Below are positions 32,283 through 41,714 of a stretch of DNA of 64,000 nucleotides, piece after piece. Positions within the stretch are counted from its first letter, which is position 1, and each line of letters opens with the position of its first letter. Below the pieces are notes generated by a model. That model searched no databases. It was not told the origin of the DNA and saw only the letters and a program-made list of their open reading frames with translations. The DNA is from VBCK01 sp036270655 (GTDB taxonomy: Bacteria > Pseudomonadota > Gammaproteobacteria > Burkholderiales > Burkholderiaceae_F): NCBI GenBank assembly GCA_036270655.1, contig DATBCD010000048.1, positions 22,290-86,289 of the forward strand, given 5' to 3'. The position numbers were made by a program, and so were the translations under genes.

Positions 32283-33380
32283 TCAATTGCGCCTCAACCG
32301 CTGGTAGCAGTTACCGGGCAGACGCTCAATATCTTGTGTCAACTCGAGCTCCAGCAGTCGCGCCGACAGCAGGCCCGGGGCAAGCCCGGTACGCCGCGCC
32401 AGCGTGTCCAGATCGACCGGGTCATATCCGATCGCCTCCAGCAGCGTCGCGTCGGCCGGGCTGCCGGTCCCGGTCGCAGCCGCCGACCGCGCGGGAGAAT
32501 GCGGCAAGTCGAACCCGAGCTCCTCGAGAACGTCCTGCGCCGACTCGACCAGGCGTGCGCCGTCGCGGATCAGCCGGTGGCAACCGCGCGCCACGGGCGA
32601 ATGAATCGAACCGGGGATCGCCATCACCTCGCGGCCGAGCTCGGCGGCCAGGCGCGCCGTGATCAGCGAGCCCGAGTGCAGCGCGGCCTCCACCACCAGA
32701 ACACCGCGGGCCGCCGCGGCGATCAGTCGGTTGCGACGCGGAAAATTGTGCGGGACGGCCGGCGTGCCGAGCGGATATTCGGACACCAGCAAGCCGCTCT
32801 GCCCGATGCGGTCGGCCAGCGCGCGGTTGGACGCCGGGTAGACGATGTCGGCGCCGGTGCCGAGCACCGCGATCGTCGCCGCCTCGCAGGCGAGCGCGCC
32901 GCGGTGCGCTGCAGCGTCGATGCCGCGCGCCAGGCCGCTCACGATCGTCAAGCCCCACTGCGCAAGGTATGCCGCGAAGGCTTCGGCGTTGGCCTCGCCT
33001 TGCCGCGTGGCGCTGCGGCTGCCGACGATCGCCAGCGCGGGGCGGGCGAGCAGCTCGCGCCGGCCCTGCAGATAGAGCAGGGGCGGCGGATCGGTCAGCT
33101 CCAGCAGCGGCGGCGGGTAGTCCGCATCGGCCAGCGTGATCAACGACCGCGAGGGATCCGAGCGCAGCCACGCCAGCGCGCGACCCGTCGCGTCGACGGG
33201 TTCCGGCGCCAGCAACGCCCTGGCCGCCGCCTCGCCGGCCACCCGGGCCAGGGCGGCCTGGCCTGCCTCGAAGATCGCGCCGGGAAGTCCGAAGGCCGAC
33301 AGCAGGTCGCGCGCGGCTCGCGGGGCCACGCCCTCGGTCAGCGACAGGCGCAGCCAGGCGCGCTGCTCGGCTTCGTCCAT
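32283..33380 (-). CDS. dprA: DNA-processing protein DprA
   Basis: A 365-residue DprA (Smf) protein that loads RecA on incoming single-stranded DNA during transformation. A SAM-like N-terminal part precedes the extended Rossmann fold, which has the signature AIVGSRSATRQGEANAEAFA, VSGLARGIDAAAHRGAL, VLGTGADIVYPASNRAL and FPRRNRLIAAAARGVLVVEAA. A C-terminal winged-helix-like DML1 domain (about residues 305-362) is present. Length and motifs are standard. It heads the dprA-smg-topB cluster; the LysM gene lies upstream on the same strand. Confidence 0.97.
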   Translation of the reverse strand: MDEAEQRAWLRLSLTEGVAPRAARDLLSAFGLPGAIFEAGQAALARVAGEAAARALLAPEPVDATGRALAWLRSDPSRSLITLADADYPPPLLELTDPPPLLYLQGRRELLARPALAIVGSRSATRQGEANAEAFAAYLAQWGLTIVSGLARGIDAAAHRGALACEAATIAVLGTGADIVYPASNRALADRIGQSGLLVSEYPLGTPAVPHNFPRRNRLIAAAARGVLVVEAALHSGSLITARLAAELGREVMAIPGSIHSPVARGCHRLIRDGARLVESAQDVLEELGFDLPHSPARSAAATGTGSPADATLLEAIGYDPVDLDTLARRTGLAPGLLSARLLELELTQDIERLPGNCYQRLRRN

Positions 33381-33434
33381 GACGCCGCACGCGCGGGCGG
33401 GCAGGGCCTGCCGGACAGGCGCGACCGCGCGGCG

Positions 33435-34769
33435 TCAATGAGCGGCTGCGACCGGAATCGGAGACGATGGGGCGGAAGACGGCGGACCGGAAGAAACGTT
33501 AGCCGGCAGCTGGTCGGGCAGGCTGAAGCGGTCGCCGACCTTGATCGGACCGACCGCGGTCATTACCAGCGCGTAGGAGATGTCGTCGAACACCCGGAAT
33601 ACGAACATCTGTCCGATGCGCTCGTCCGGCAGCTTGATGAACTCGCTGCTGGGGGTCGTGATGTCGCGCACCGTCTTGCCCGTGCGGTTCACCGCCAGCA
33701 CGGCACCGATGTCCAGTCCGTCGCGCGCGCCCCGGTCCAGCGTCACGATGCTCTGGGCGCCGACGTCGTCGAGCCCCCCATAAACCGAGATCAGCTGGCC
33801 CTCGACCGGGCGCACCGGCCGATGCGGCCCATACGTGATCAGCGGCTCGTGCTCGATCGGCATCAGGCGGTCCTCGACCCCGATCTCGCGGCGGCTGTCG
33901 GTGATTTTCAGCGTCGTGATCTCGCCGCGGCGGACCACCCGCGCGCTGCCCAGGAAGAAGGCCTCGTAGGCGATCGGCCTTTTATGGTCGTAATCGTCCG
34001 GCTCGAACAGCGGCCGCGCCGGCCGCAGCACGTGAAAGTCGGCCAGCGACTGGTCGTCGATGCCGCGCGCGTAGGCCTGGTCGCCGCGGCCCAGATAGAC
34101 GCGGTCCTCGGGGGTGGCGACGATGCGCGGGTACTTGGCGAGGTCGTGGGCCGACACGATCATCGGCTGCGATAAGAACGGCTCGATCAGCCGGTTCGGG
34201 ATGCTCGGGATCGGCTCCAGACTGACGTCTCCCAGGTCACGCACGCGCGGCTCCAGTTTGTCCACGGGCAGTGGCGGCGGAGCCGGGGGCGCAGGTGCGG
34301 CGGCGGGCGCGGCGGCAGGCGCGACCGTGCCTTCGGTGCCGGCCAGCCTCAGCACGGCCCGTCCTTCGGGCGTCCTGACCAGCACCAGCGCCTGGCCCGG
34401 GTAGATCAAATGAGGATTCGATATCTGCTGGCGGTTCATGCCCCACAGTTCCGGCCAGCGCCAGGGCGATTTCAGGTACAGAACCGAAATGGCCCACAAC
34501 GTGTCGCCCTTTTTGATCGTGTATCGCTCCGGCGCACCAGGCGCCAGCTCGGACAGGGGAACGCCGGCCGTTGCTGTCTTCTCGGCGGTCTGTCGCTGCT
34601 CTTCCGTGACCGGGAAGCGGTGCGTGCCCGCTTGCTGGCTCCACGCCGGGGCGACGCGCGAGACAATCAGCACTGAGAAAATCAGCCATGCGAGCAGCCA
34701 TCGCCTGTCGAACGCCGCCGCCGGATCGGGGCGGCCGCGTGCGGGCGCGAAAACCGGAAAGTTCGTCAT
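33435..34769 (-). CDS. LysM peptidoglycan-binding domain protein
   Basis: A 444-residue exported protein. One N-terminal signal or anchor segment (about residues 23-43) is followed by a LysM domain (about 82-131, YTIKKGDTLWAISVLYLKSPWRWPELWGMN...NPHLIYPGQALVL), then an Ala/Pro linker and a large C-terminal region of unknown fold with GVEDRLMPIEH and LIPSVYG-like strand patterns. The product is probably periplasmic and bound to peptidoglycan. In related genomes such a gene sits next to dprA, as here. It diverges from def, with a palindromic repeat in the gap. Confidence 0.9.
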   Translation of the reverse strand: MTNFPVFAPARGRPDPAAAFDRRWLLAWLIFSVLIVSRVAPAWSQQAGTHRFPVTEEQRQTAEKTATAGVPLSELAPGAPERYTIKKGDTLWAISVLYLKSPWRWPELWGMNRQQISNPHLIYPGQALVLVRTPEGRAVLRLAGTEGTVAPAAAPAAAPAPPAPPPLPVDKLEPRVRDLGDVSLEPIPSIPNRLIEPFLSQPMIVSAHDLAKYPRIVATPEDRVYLGRGDQAYARGIDDQSLADFHVLRPARPLFEPDDYDHKRPIAYEAFFLGSARVVRRGEITTLKITDSRREIGVEDRLMPIEHEPLITYGPHRPVRPVEGQLISVYGGLDDVGAQSIVTLDRGARDGLDIGAVLAVNRTGKTVRDITTPSSEFIKLPDERIGQMFVFRVFDDISYALVMTAVGPIKVGDRFSLPDQLPANVSSGPPSSAPSSPIPVAAAH

Positions 34770-34809
34770 GCTTCAGGGCCTCGAGTCGCTGATTGCACAG
34801 CCGTCATTG

Positions 34810-34847
34810 CCCTGTCCCGCCTGCGGGACAGGGGCCGGGGATGAGGT
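34810..34847. repeat. Palindromic element between LysM gene and def
   Basis: Perfect 11-bp arms CCCTGTCCCGC (34810-34820) and GCGGGACAGGG (34823-34833) around CT, followed by the family's G-rich tail. It lies in the divergent gap, close to the LysM gene start. Confidence 0.8.
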
Positions 34848-35014
34848 TCGCCAAAGCTTAAAATTCTCCGCCCAAACCCTTGATATCGCAACGGATCCAG
34901 CCGGATGGCTGCCTACCGGCCGGACGTGATCAGGTGCCAGTATCGCCCTACGGGCGCGCGCGAAACGATGAAAAAGACGGCAATCGCCACAATATTCCGG
35001 GTCGGAGACCTGCT

Positions 35015-35521
35015 TTGAGCCAGCTCGCGATACTCGAATACCCGGACCCGCGCCTGAAGCGGGTGGCACGGCCCGTGACCGTCTTCGACGAGCGCCTGCG
35101 CAAGCTGATCGCCGACATGGCAGACACGATGTACGCGGCTCCGGGCGTTGGTCTGGCCGCGACCCAGGTCGACGTGCACGAGCGGATCATCGTGATCGAC
35201 GTGTCGGAGGCCAAGGACACGCTGCACGTGTTCGTGAACCCCGAGGTGTTGTGGGCGTCCGAGGAGACGGCGCTGTGCGAGGAGGGCTGCCTGTCGGTGC
35301 CCGGCGTCTATGACATGGTGCGCCGGCCCGCTCGAGTGCGAGTGCGCGCGATGGACGGGCACGGCCAGCCGTTCGAGCTCGATTGCGAAGGCACGCTGGC
35401 GGTGTGCGTCCAGCATGAGATGGATCATCTGGAGGGTCGCGTCTTCGTCGAGTACCTGTCGCCGCTGAAGCAGACCCGGATCCGCACGCGGATGCGCAAA
35501 CGGCACGCCCGCAGAGCCTAG
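35015..35521 (+). CDS. def: Peptide deformylase
   Basis: The enzyme removes the formyl group from the N-terminal Met of nascent proteins. All three motifs are present in the 168-residue product: GVGLAATQ (residues 44-51), EEGCLSVPG with metal ligand Cys92, and QHEMDH with His134 and His138 as the other ligands and Glu135 as the catalytic acid. I chose TTG 35015: it gives the family start MSQLAILEYPDPRL and has GGAG seven bases upstream. The frame is open 45 codons further up, but that part has no family similarity. It precedes fmt, the usual partner. Confidence 0.95.
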   Translation: MSQLAILEYPDPRLKRVARPVTVFDERLRKLIADMADTMYAAPGVGLAATQVDVHERIIVIDVSEAKDTLHVFVNPEVLWASEETALCEEGCLSVPGVYDMVRRPARVRVRAMDGHGQPFELDCEGTLAVCVQHEMDHLEGRVFVEYLSPLKQTRIRTRMRKRHARRA

Positions 35522-35570
35522 CCCGCGTTTGCGGCCCGCTTTTCTTTCCTCGCTGCATTGCTGCGCACCG

Positions 35571-36578
35571 ATGCGACTGGCCTTCGCCGGCACTCCCCGC
35601 TTCGCCGCGGTCGCCCTGGCCGCGATCCTGGATGCCGGTCATACGGTCCCGCTGGTGCTGACGCAGCCGGACCGGCCAGCCGGGCGGGGACTGAAGCGGC
35701 GTGCCAGCGCGGTCAGCGAACTGGCCAGCTCGCGGGGGCTGACGCTGCTGTCGCCGCGCTCGCTGCGCGAAGGCCCGGACGCGCTCGAAGTCCTGGACCG
35801 CCTGCGCCTGGCCGAGCCCGATCTGCTGCTGGTGGCCGCATACGGACTGATCCTGCCGCAGGCCGTTCTCGATATTCCGCGCGGCATCGAAGGGCGCAGC
35901 GGCGTGGCGCGTGCGATCAACATCCACGCCTCGCTGCTGCCCCGGTGGCGCGGCGCCGCACCGGTGGCCCGCGCGATAGAGGCCGGCGATCGCGTCACCG
36001 GAATCACGCTGATGCAGATGGATGCCGGACTGGATACCGGTGCGATTGTCTGCTCGGAGCCGGCGCCGATCGAAGCAGGCGACACGACTGGAACCACCAC
36101 GGAGCGGTTGGCGCGGCTGGGCGCGCGGCTGGTCGTGTCCTGGCTGGCCGAGGCGCCAGCGGGCCGCTGGATGGCGGTGCCGCAGCCGCCCGAGGGTGTC
36201 AGCTATGCGCACAAGATCTCCAGGCGCGAGGCGTGGCTCGACTTTCGCGAGCCGGCCGCGGTGCTGGCGCGACGGGTGCGCGCGTTCGACCCGGAGCCGG
36301 GCGCGAGCGGCGCCGTGGACGGCACCATCGTGAAGATCTGGTCGGCCGAAGCCGCGAATGAGGCGAACGCGGACGGGCCCGCGGGTGCGGCGGCAGGCAC
36401 CGTGATCTCGGCTTGCCCCGACGGCATTCGCGTTGCCTGCGGCGACGGGGTGCTGGTGATCCGCGAGCTGCAGCGAGCGGGCGGCCGCCGCCTGCGCGCG
36501 CGCGAGTTCCTGCAGGGAACGCCGCTTCCGGCAGGAACGCGCTGGCAGGTGCCAGCGATACCGGATCGACCGAATTGA
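35571..36578 (+). CDS. fmt: Methionyl-tRNA formyltransferase
   Basis: The 335-residue enzyme adds a formyl group from 10-formyltetrahydrofolate to initiator Met-tRNA. The formyltransferase domain opens MRLAFAGTPRFAAVAL and has the hallmark NIHASLLPRWRGAAPVARAI and the GITLMQMDAGLDTG block. The C-terminal OB-like domain (about residues 225-330) follows, with an Ala/Gly-rich loop near 270-285. It lies 50 bp after def and its TGA overlaps the TTG start of rsmB, forming a translation-related operon def-fmt-rsmB. Confidence 0.97.
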   Translation: MRLAFAGTPRFAAVALAAILDAGHTVPLVLTQPDRPAGRGLKRRASAVSELASSRGLTLLSPRSLREGPDALEVLDRLRLAEPDLLLVAAYGLILPQAVLDIPRGIEGRSGVARAINIHASLLPRWRGAAPVARAIEAGDRVTGITLMQMDAGLDTGAIVCSEPAPIEAGDTTGTTTERLARLGARLVVSWLAEAPAGRWMAVPQPPEGVSYAHKISRREAWLDFREPAAVLARRVRAFDPEPGASGAVDGTIVKIWSAEAANEANADGPAGAAAGTVISACPDGIRVACGDGVLVIRELQRAGGRRLRAREFLQGTPLPAGTRWQVPAIPDRPN

Positions 36579-37924
36579 GGCCGGCGGTTGCCACCGGCGC
36601 CCCGCTGGCCGACGTCCTTCGCGCGGCCGCTGCGGTCTGGGTGAGCGTGTGCGGCGGGCGCTCGCTCGGTCGCGCACTGCAGGATCAGGCGGCGCGCGAC
36701 GGTGGCTCGATGGCGATCCAGGCGGCCGTGCGCGACGTCTGTCACGGCGCGCTCAGACACCGCGCTCTGATCGAGGCGCTGCTGCAGCGCCTGATCCCGC
36801 GCCCGCCGGCGCCACAGGTCGGCGCACTGCTGGCCGTGGCGCTGTCACAGCTGCTCGACAGCGCCTACAGCGACTACGCGCTGGTCGATCAGGCGGTCGA
36901 AGCGGCGCGCTCCGACCCGCGACTGCGCGGCGCGCCCGGGTTCGTAAACGCGGTGTTGCGCTCGTTTCTGCGGCGGCGCGCGACCCTCGTGCCGCAGCTG
37001 TTGCTGGACGATGCAACGCGGCTGAACGTGCCGCGCTGGTGGCTGCAACGCGTGCGGCGCGACCACCCGCAGCGATGGGAACCGGCGTTGGCCTGTGCGG
37101 CCCGTCCGCCAGCCCTGGTGCTGCGCGTGAACCGGCGCCGCATCGATGTCGACGCCTACCTGGCCCTGCTGGATCGCGAAGGCGTCGAGGCAAGCCGCGT
37201 CGGTCCGCACGCGGTGCGGCTGCATCGACCGCGGCCGGTCGAGCGGATTGCGGGTTTCATCGAGGGACTGGTCTCGATTCAGGACGCCGGCGCGCAGCTG
37301 GCGGCGCCCTGGCTGCAAGCGGGCGATAACATGCGGGTGCTTGATGCCTGTGCGGCCCCGGGCGGCAAGACGGGTCACCTGGCGGAGCTGTCGGGGGCGC
37401 TGATCGATGCGGTAGAAATCGATCAGGGGCGGGCCCGGCTGATCGGCGACAACCTGCGCCGTCTCGGCCTGGCCGGCCCGCGCCTGCGCGTTCTGACCGC
37501 CGACGCGCGCGATACGGCTTCGTTCTGGGACGGCCGCCCCTACGAACGCATCCTGCTCGATGCGCCCTGTACGGGCTCCGGCGTGGTCCGGCGCCACCCG
37601 GACATCCCATGGGTGCGTCGCGAGGCCGATGTTGCGCAATTAGCAACGATTCAGGCCGGTTTGCTCGACGCTTTGTGGCCGCTGCTGGCACCGGCTGGTA
37701 GATTGCTTTACGTGGTCTGTTCAGTTTTTCGCGAGGAGGCGGACCAGCAGGCGGACTCGTTTCTCGAACGCCAACCGGACGCTCGCCTGACCGTGCTGCC
37801 GGGTACACAACAAGGTTCCGTGCAGCTGCTTGCTTCCGGCGCCGATCCCGTTGAGCCTGGTCAGAATGTCGGCCTGCCGACCGAACATGACGGCTTTTTC
37901 TTTGCGCTGTTCGAGAAGATCTAG
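36575..37924 (+). CDS. rsmB: 16S rRNA m5C967 methyltransferase RsmB
   Basis: A 449-residue enzyme that methylates C967 of 16S rRNA. An N-terminal NusB-like RNA-binding domain (about residues 10-150, with LLQRLIPRPPAPQVGALLAVALSQLL and ALVDQAVEAAR) precedes the S-adenosylmethionine-dependent domain: DACAAPGGKTGHLAEL, the DAPCTGSGVVRRHPDI motif with the first catalytic Cys, and LLYVVCSVFREE with the second. The TTG start at 36575 overlaps the fmt stop. It is followed by a DUF4390 gene and ntrYX in the same direction. Confidence 0.95.
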   Translation: MRPAVATGAPLADVLRAAAAVWVSVCGGRSLGRALQDQAARDGGSMAIQAAVRDVCHGALRHRALIEALLQRLIPRPPAPQVGALLAVALSQLLDSAYSDYALVDQAVEAARSDPRLRGAPGFVNAVLRSFLRRRATLVPQLLLDDATRLNVPRWWLQRVRRDHPQRWEPALACAARPPALVLRVNRRRIDVDAYLALLDREGVEASRVGPHAVRLHRPRPVERIAGFIEGLVSIQDAGAQLAAPWLQAGDNMRVLDACAAPGGKTGHLAELSGALIDAVEIDQGRARLIGDNLRRLGLAGPRLRVLTADARDTASFWDGRPYERILLDAPCTGSGVVRRHPDIPWVRREADVAQLATIQAGLLDALWPLLAPAGRLLYVVCSVFREEADQQADSFLERQPDARLTVLPGTQQGSVQLLASGADPVEPGQNVGLPTEHDGFFFALFEKI

Positions 37925-37957
37925 CTCCAACGAATCTCCGACTCGGGAAACTGGGCC

Positions 37958-38584
37958 TTGCTGAACCGAACGCTCCGGCCAGCGCCCGCCGGCCCAGGCG
38001 CGGCGGAGCGCAGGCTTTGGCTGGCCGCCCTGGGGGCGGCCGCTTTGGCGCTGTTGCTGCCGCAGCGAGCCGGCGCGCAGGATACGGTATCGGTCGAATC
38101 GGCCGAGCTCGAAGTGCGTGACGATCCCGAGCCCGGGCTGTACCTCAGCGCCCAGTTTGCGTTCGAGCCTTCGCCGGCCATCGAAGATGCGGTCCGGCGC
38201 GGCATCCCGGTCTACTTCGCGATCGATTTCGAGCTGGTTCGGAGGCGCTGGTACTGGTTCAACCGCCTGGTCGTGTCGGCCACGCTCGGATACCGGCTGA
38301 CCTACAGCCCGCTGACGCGCCAGTTCCGCCTGTCCCGCGGCGCGCTGGCCCAGCCGTTCGATACGCTGGACGAGGCGCTGGCGACAGTGCGCACCGTGCG
38401 TGACTGGAAGGTCGCCGGTCGCGAGGCTGCCGCGTCGCGCGAGCATCTGCTGGCGCGCATTCGCCTGCGTCTGGACAAGACGATGCTGCCCAAGCCGTTC
38501 CAGGTCGATTCGCTGACCAACCCCGACTGGGCTCTGGCCTCGGACTGGAAGCCCGTGGCGATCGGGCCCATCTCGCAGCGCTGA
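37958..38584 (+). CDS. DUF4390 exported protein
   Basis: A 208-residue protein with a signal sequence (hydrophobic core WLAALGAAALALLLP, followed by RAGAQD) and a DUF4390 domain: VRDDPEPGLYLSAQFAFEPSPAIEDAVRRGIPVYFAIDFELVRRRWYWFN, then YRLTYSPLTRQFRLSRGALAQPFDTLDEAL. The function is unknown; the gene regularly sits between rsmB and ntrY in betaproteobacteria. The predicted location is the periplasm. The TTG start at 37958 is inferred from the signal sequence; no strong ribosome binding site is visible. Confidence 0.92.
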   Translation: MLNRTLRPAPAGPGAAERRLWLAALGAAALALLLPQRAGAQDTVSVESAELEVRDDPEPGLYLSAQFAFEPSPAIEDAVRRGIPVYFAIDFELVRRRWYWFNRLVVSATLGYRLTYSPLTRQFRLSRGALAQPFDTLDEALATVRTVRDWKVAGREAAASREHLLARIRLRLDKTMLPKPFQVDSLTNPDWALASDWKPVAIGPISQR

Positions 38585-38593
38585 TCGGATCCG

Positions 38594-40948
38594 GTGCCGC
38601 GCGTCTTCCGCTACGGTTTGATCGGCGCCCTGGCGCTGGCCGGCGTGCTGCTGCTGGTGCTGGCGCTGGCGAGCGGCAACAGCCCGGCGTTCGAGCGCAA
38701 CTACCCGGTGCTGCTGGCTTTGAACGGCGTGATCGCTCTGGTGCTGTTCGTCGTCGTTACGGCGCTGTCGCTGCGTCTGGCGCGCCGGGTCCGCAAGGGG
38801 CGATTCGGCGCGCGACTGATGACGCGGTTCGCGCTTGCGTTCGCGCTGATCGGCGTGGCGCCGGGCGTGATGGTCTACCTGGTGTCTTCGCTGTTCATAT
38901 CGCGTTCGATCGAATCGTGGTTCAACGTCCAGGTCGAGGGCGCGTTGAGCTCCGGCCTGGAGCTGGGTCGCGCCGTGCTGGAGTCCCAGCGCGACGAGTT
39001 GAAGAATCGTGCGCGGGCGATGGCCGCGGAGCTGGCCGACACGCCGCCGTCGGATCAGATCAGGAAGCTCGACCAGCTGCGAGAACGCGCCGGAGCCGAC
39101 GAGGCGCTGTGGGTGACGGCCGGCGGCTCGCTGATCGCCACCAGCACCGGTCGTGCCGGCCGCCTGATGCCGGTGTTGCCGAGCGCCAGCACGCTGCGGG
39201 CGGCGCAGGCCGCCCGCGGCATGGCCGTGATCGAGGGCGACGAGCTGGCCACCGAGCCGGGCGGGGGCCTGCGCACGCGCGTGATCGTTCCGGTGCCCTC
39301 GCCCTCGCCGCCCGCCTTGCGTTCGGCCGTTTCGCCGCCGCCGTCGGGCGGCGTGGGACTGCGCTCCGAGACCGCGGCGCGCTTCGAGGAACCCAGTTTT
39401 CTGCAGCTGACGCGATCGGTCGCGCCGGACGTGGCTGCCAACGCGCAGGCGCTGCGGTCCGGTCACGCCCAGTACCAGCAATTGTCGCTTTCGCGCGTCG
39501 GGTTGCAGAAGATGTACCGGCTTACGCTGACCCTGACACTGCTGCTGGCGATCTTCGCGGCCATCGCCTCGGGGGTGATGCTGGCCGGCTCGATGACCGC
39601 GCCGCTGATCGAGCTGGCGGCCGGCACGCGCGCGGTGGCCGAGGGCGACTACCGGCCGGTGCGCGAGTTTCGCGGCAACGACGAACTGAATGTGCTGACG
39701 CGATCGTTCAACGAGATGACGCGGCAGCTTTCGGACGCGCGCGAAACCGTCGAGGCGCGCTCGCGCGAGCTGGAGACGGCGCGCGCCTTCCTGCAGCGGG
39801 TGCTGTCCAACCTGTCGGCCGGCGTCATCGTGCTCGACGCCGAATCGCGCATCGTGACCGCCAACCTGGGCGCCGGCCGCATCCTCGGTGTGTCGCTGGA
39901 CGGCCGGGTCGGCGACCCGCTGTCCGAAGTGCACCCCCAGCTGGCCGAGCAGGTGTCGAACGCGTTTCGGGACCATTCGCTGGCCGCCACGCCCAAGGAT
40001 TCCTGGCAGCGGCAGATGAAGCTGGACCGCGCCGGTGCCGCGCCCGGATCGGAGCCCCTGTCGCTGCTGGCGCGCGGATCGCGCCTGCCTCTGGACGCAC
40101 GGCCCGGTTCCGTGATCGTGTTCGACGACATCACGCAGGTGATCTCGGCGCAACGCGCGGTGGCATGGGGAGAGGTTGCCCGGCGCCTGGCTCACGAGAT
40201 CAAGAATCCACTGACGCCGATCCAGCTGGCCGCGGAGCGGCTGCAGATGAAGCTGGCGGGCGAGCTGACCCCCGAACAGGCCGAGGTGCTGGTGCGCGGA
40301 GCCTCCACCATCGTCAACCAGGTGGCGGCGATGAAACGCATGGTCGATGAATTCCGCGAGTATGCCCGCCTGCCGCCGCCGCAGATGGCGCCGCTGGACC
40401 TGAACGCGCTGCTGGAGGAGATCGGGTCGTTGTACGGGGCCGAAGCCCGATCGCGCCGCCCCGGCGCGGAGGAGCCGGGCCGCGGCGGACCGGTCCGGAT
40501 CGAGCTGCGGCTGTCAGGCGCGCTGCCGGTGATCGAGGGCGATGCCTCGCACCTGCGCCAACTCGTCCATAATCTGGTGGCCAACGCGCAGGAGTCGATC
40601 ACGGGCGTGCTGGCCACCGGCACGGCCCGACCGGAGCCCGGGCGGATCGTGATCCGAACCGAAGCGGTGGCGGTCGACGAGCCGGGCGCCGGGTCCGATA
40701 TTCCTTCGCAGGCGGTGCGACTTTCTGTCGAGGACAACGGTGCGGGATTCCCGGCGAATATACTTAGGCGCGCTTTCGAGCCCTACGTGACCACCAAGCC
40801 GCGTGGCACGGGGCTCGGACTTGCCATGGTGAAGAAAATCGTCGACGAACACGATGCCCGGATCGAGCTGATCAATCGCCTCGGAGGCGCCGGCGCGACC
40901 GTGACGGTCGTCTTCCGCCGTCTGGCCGGGGCGGGAACGACCGTCTAG
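38594..40948 (+). CDS. ntrY: NtrY-family nitrogen-response sensor histidine kinase
   Basis: A 784-residue membrane kinase. Three N-terminal membrane helices (about residues 9-28, 42-62, 77-105) lead to a periplasmic sensor, a further helix near 315-337, HAMP, a PAS domain (about 405-510), HisKA with phospho-acceptor His534 (RRLAHEIKNPLTPIQLAAERL) and HATPase_c (LVHNLVANAQES, VEDNGAGFP, GTGLGLAMVKKIV). This is NtrY architecture. A Ser/Pro-rich stretch near residues 234-262 of the sensor (VPSPSPPALRSAVSPPPSGG) looks like an added loop. The gene starts nine bases after the DUF4390 stop, and the partner regulator follows. Confidence 0.93.
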   Translation: MPRVFRYGLIGALALAGVLLLVLALASGNSPAFERNYPVLLALNGVIALVLFVVVTALSLRLARRVRKGRFGARLMTRFALAFALIGVAPGVMVYLVSSLFISRSIESWFNVQVEGALSSGLELGRAVLESQRDELKNRARAMAAELADTPPSDQIRKLDQLRERAGADEALWVTAGGSLIATSTGRAGRLMPVLPSASTLRAAQAARGMAVIEGDELATEPGGGLRTRVIVPVPSPSPPALRSAVSPPPSGGVGLRSETAARFEEPSFLQLTRSVAPDVAANAQALRSGHAQYQQLSLSRVGLQKMYRLTLTLTLLLAIFAAIASGVMLAGSMTAPLIELAAGTRAVAEGDYRPVREFRGNDELNVLTRSFNEMTRQLSDARETVEARSRELETARAFLQRVLSNLSAGVIVLDAESRIVTANLGAGRILGVSLDGRVGDPLSEVHPQLAEQVSNAFRDHSLAATPKDSWQRQMKLDRAGAAPGSEPLSLLARGSRLPLDARPGSVIVFDDITQVISAQRAVAWGEVARRLAHEIKNPLTPIQLAAERLQMKLAGELTPEQAEVLVRGASTIVNQVAAMKRMVDEFREYARLPPPQMAPLDLNALLEEIGSLYGAEARSRRPGAEEPGRGGPVRIELRLSGALPVIEGDASHLRQLVHNLVANAQESITGVLATGTARPEPGRIVIRTEAVAVDEPGAGSDIPSQAVRLSVEDNGAGFPANILRRAFEPYVTTKPRGTGLGLAMVKKIVDEHDARIELINRLGGAGATVTVVFRRLAGAGTTV

Positions 40949-40976
40949 CGGAACGAGACGGGTCGACGCAACCGCC

Positions 40977-41714
40977 ATGGCCAACATTCTGGTCGTCGAT
41001 GACGAAATTGGCATCCGGGAACTGCTCTCGGAGATCCTGGCCGACGAAGGTCATGTGGTGATGACCGCCGACAGCGCGGCTTCGGCACGCGCGATGCGCC
41101 AGGCCGAGCCGCCCGATCTGGTGCTGCTCGACATCTGGATGCCTGACACCGATGGGGTAACGCTGCTCAAGGAGTGGGCCGCGGGCGGCCAGCTGACGAT
41201 GCCCGTGATCATGATGTCGGGTCACGCGACCATCGACACGGCCAGCGAGGCGGCGCGTTTCGGCGCACTCGATTTCCTGGAAAAGCCGATTGCGATGGCG
41301 CGCCTGCTGTCCTCGGTGAAGCACGGGCTCGAGCACGGCCGCATGGCGCACAGCGCGCAGGCTCTGCGCAACTCGATTGCAACGGCGCCGGCGAACGATT
41401 CGAACGAGGCCGTCGATGTCCGGCCGCAGGCGGCGTTCGGCCAGGCGGCAGCCGCGGGCGCGGCGGTCAGCCTGGACCAGCCCCTGCGGGAGGCACGCGA
41501 CCAGTTCGAACGCGTCTACTTCGAATACCACCTTGCACGTGAGAACTTCAGCATGACCCGCGTTGCCGACCGTGCCGGCCTGGAACGCACGCACCTGTAT
41601 CGAAAGCTCAAGCAGCTGGGCGTGGAACTGGCGCGCGGCGGCCGCCGCCCCGAGCGCGCGATCGTGCCGGACCGGCAGCCGGTTTCGGGACACGATCGGG
41701 ATTCAGAGTCGTAG
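40977..41714 (+). CDS. ntrX: NtrX-like response regulator without AAA+ domain
   Basis: A 245-residue regulator. The receiver domain (residues 1-120) has the acidic pair DD at 8-9, phospho-acceptor Asp in LVLLDIWMPD, a conserved Ser (MMSGHA) and Lys (LEKPI). A linker of about 60 residues and a Fis-type helix-turn-helix follow (FEYHLARENFSMTRVADRAGLERTHLYRKLKQLGVEL). The AAA+ sigma-54-interaction domain of classical NtrX, with its GAFTGA loop, is missing, so this protein cannot activate RpoN directly. Similar shortened regulators occur beside ntrY in Burkholderiales. It pairs with the kinase 28 bp upstream. Confidence 0.9.
   Translation: MANILVVDDEIGIRELLSEILADEGHVVMTADSAASARAMRQAEPPDLVLLDIWMPDTDGVTLLKEWAAGGQLTMPVIMMSGHATIDTASEAARFGALDFLEKPIAMARLLSSVKHGLEHGRMAHSAQALRNSIATAPANDSNEAVDVRPQAAFGQAAAAGAAVSLDQPLREARDQFERVYFEYHLARENFSMTRVADRAGLERTHLYRKLKQLGVELARGGRRPERAIVPDRQPVSGHDRDSES

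Noticed and set aside
37721..40195. An 824-codon minus-strand frame opposite rsmB, the DUF4390 gene and ntrY
   Set aside because: It runs across three clearly real plus-strand genes, has no family pattern and no domain-like composition.
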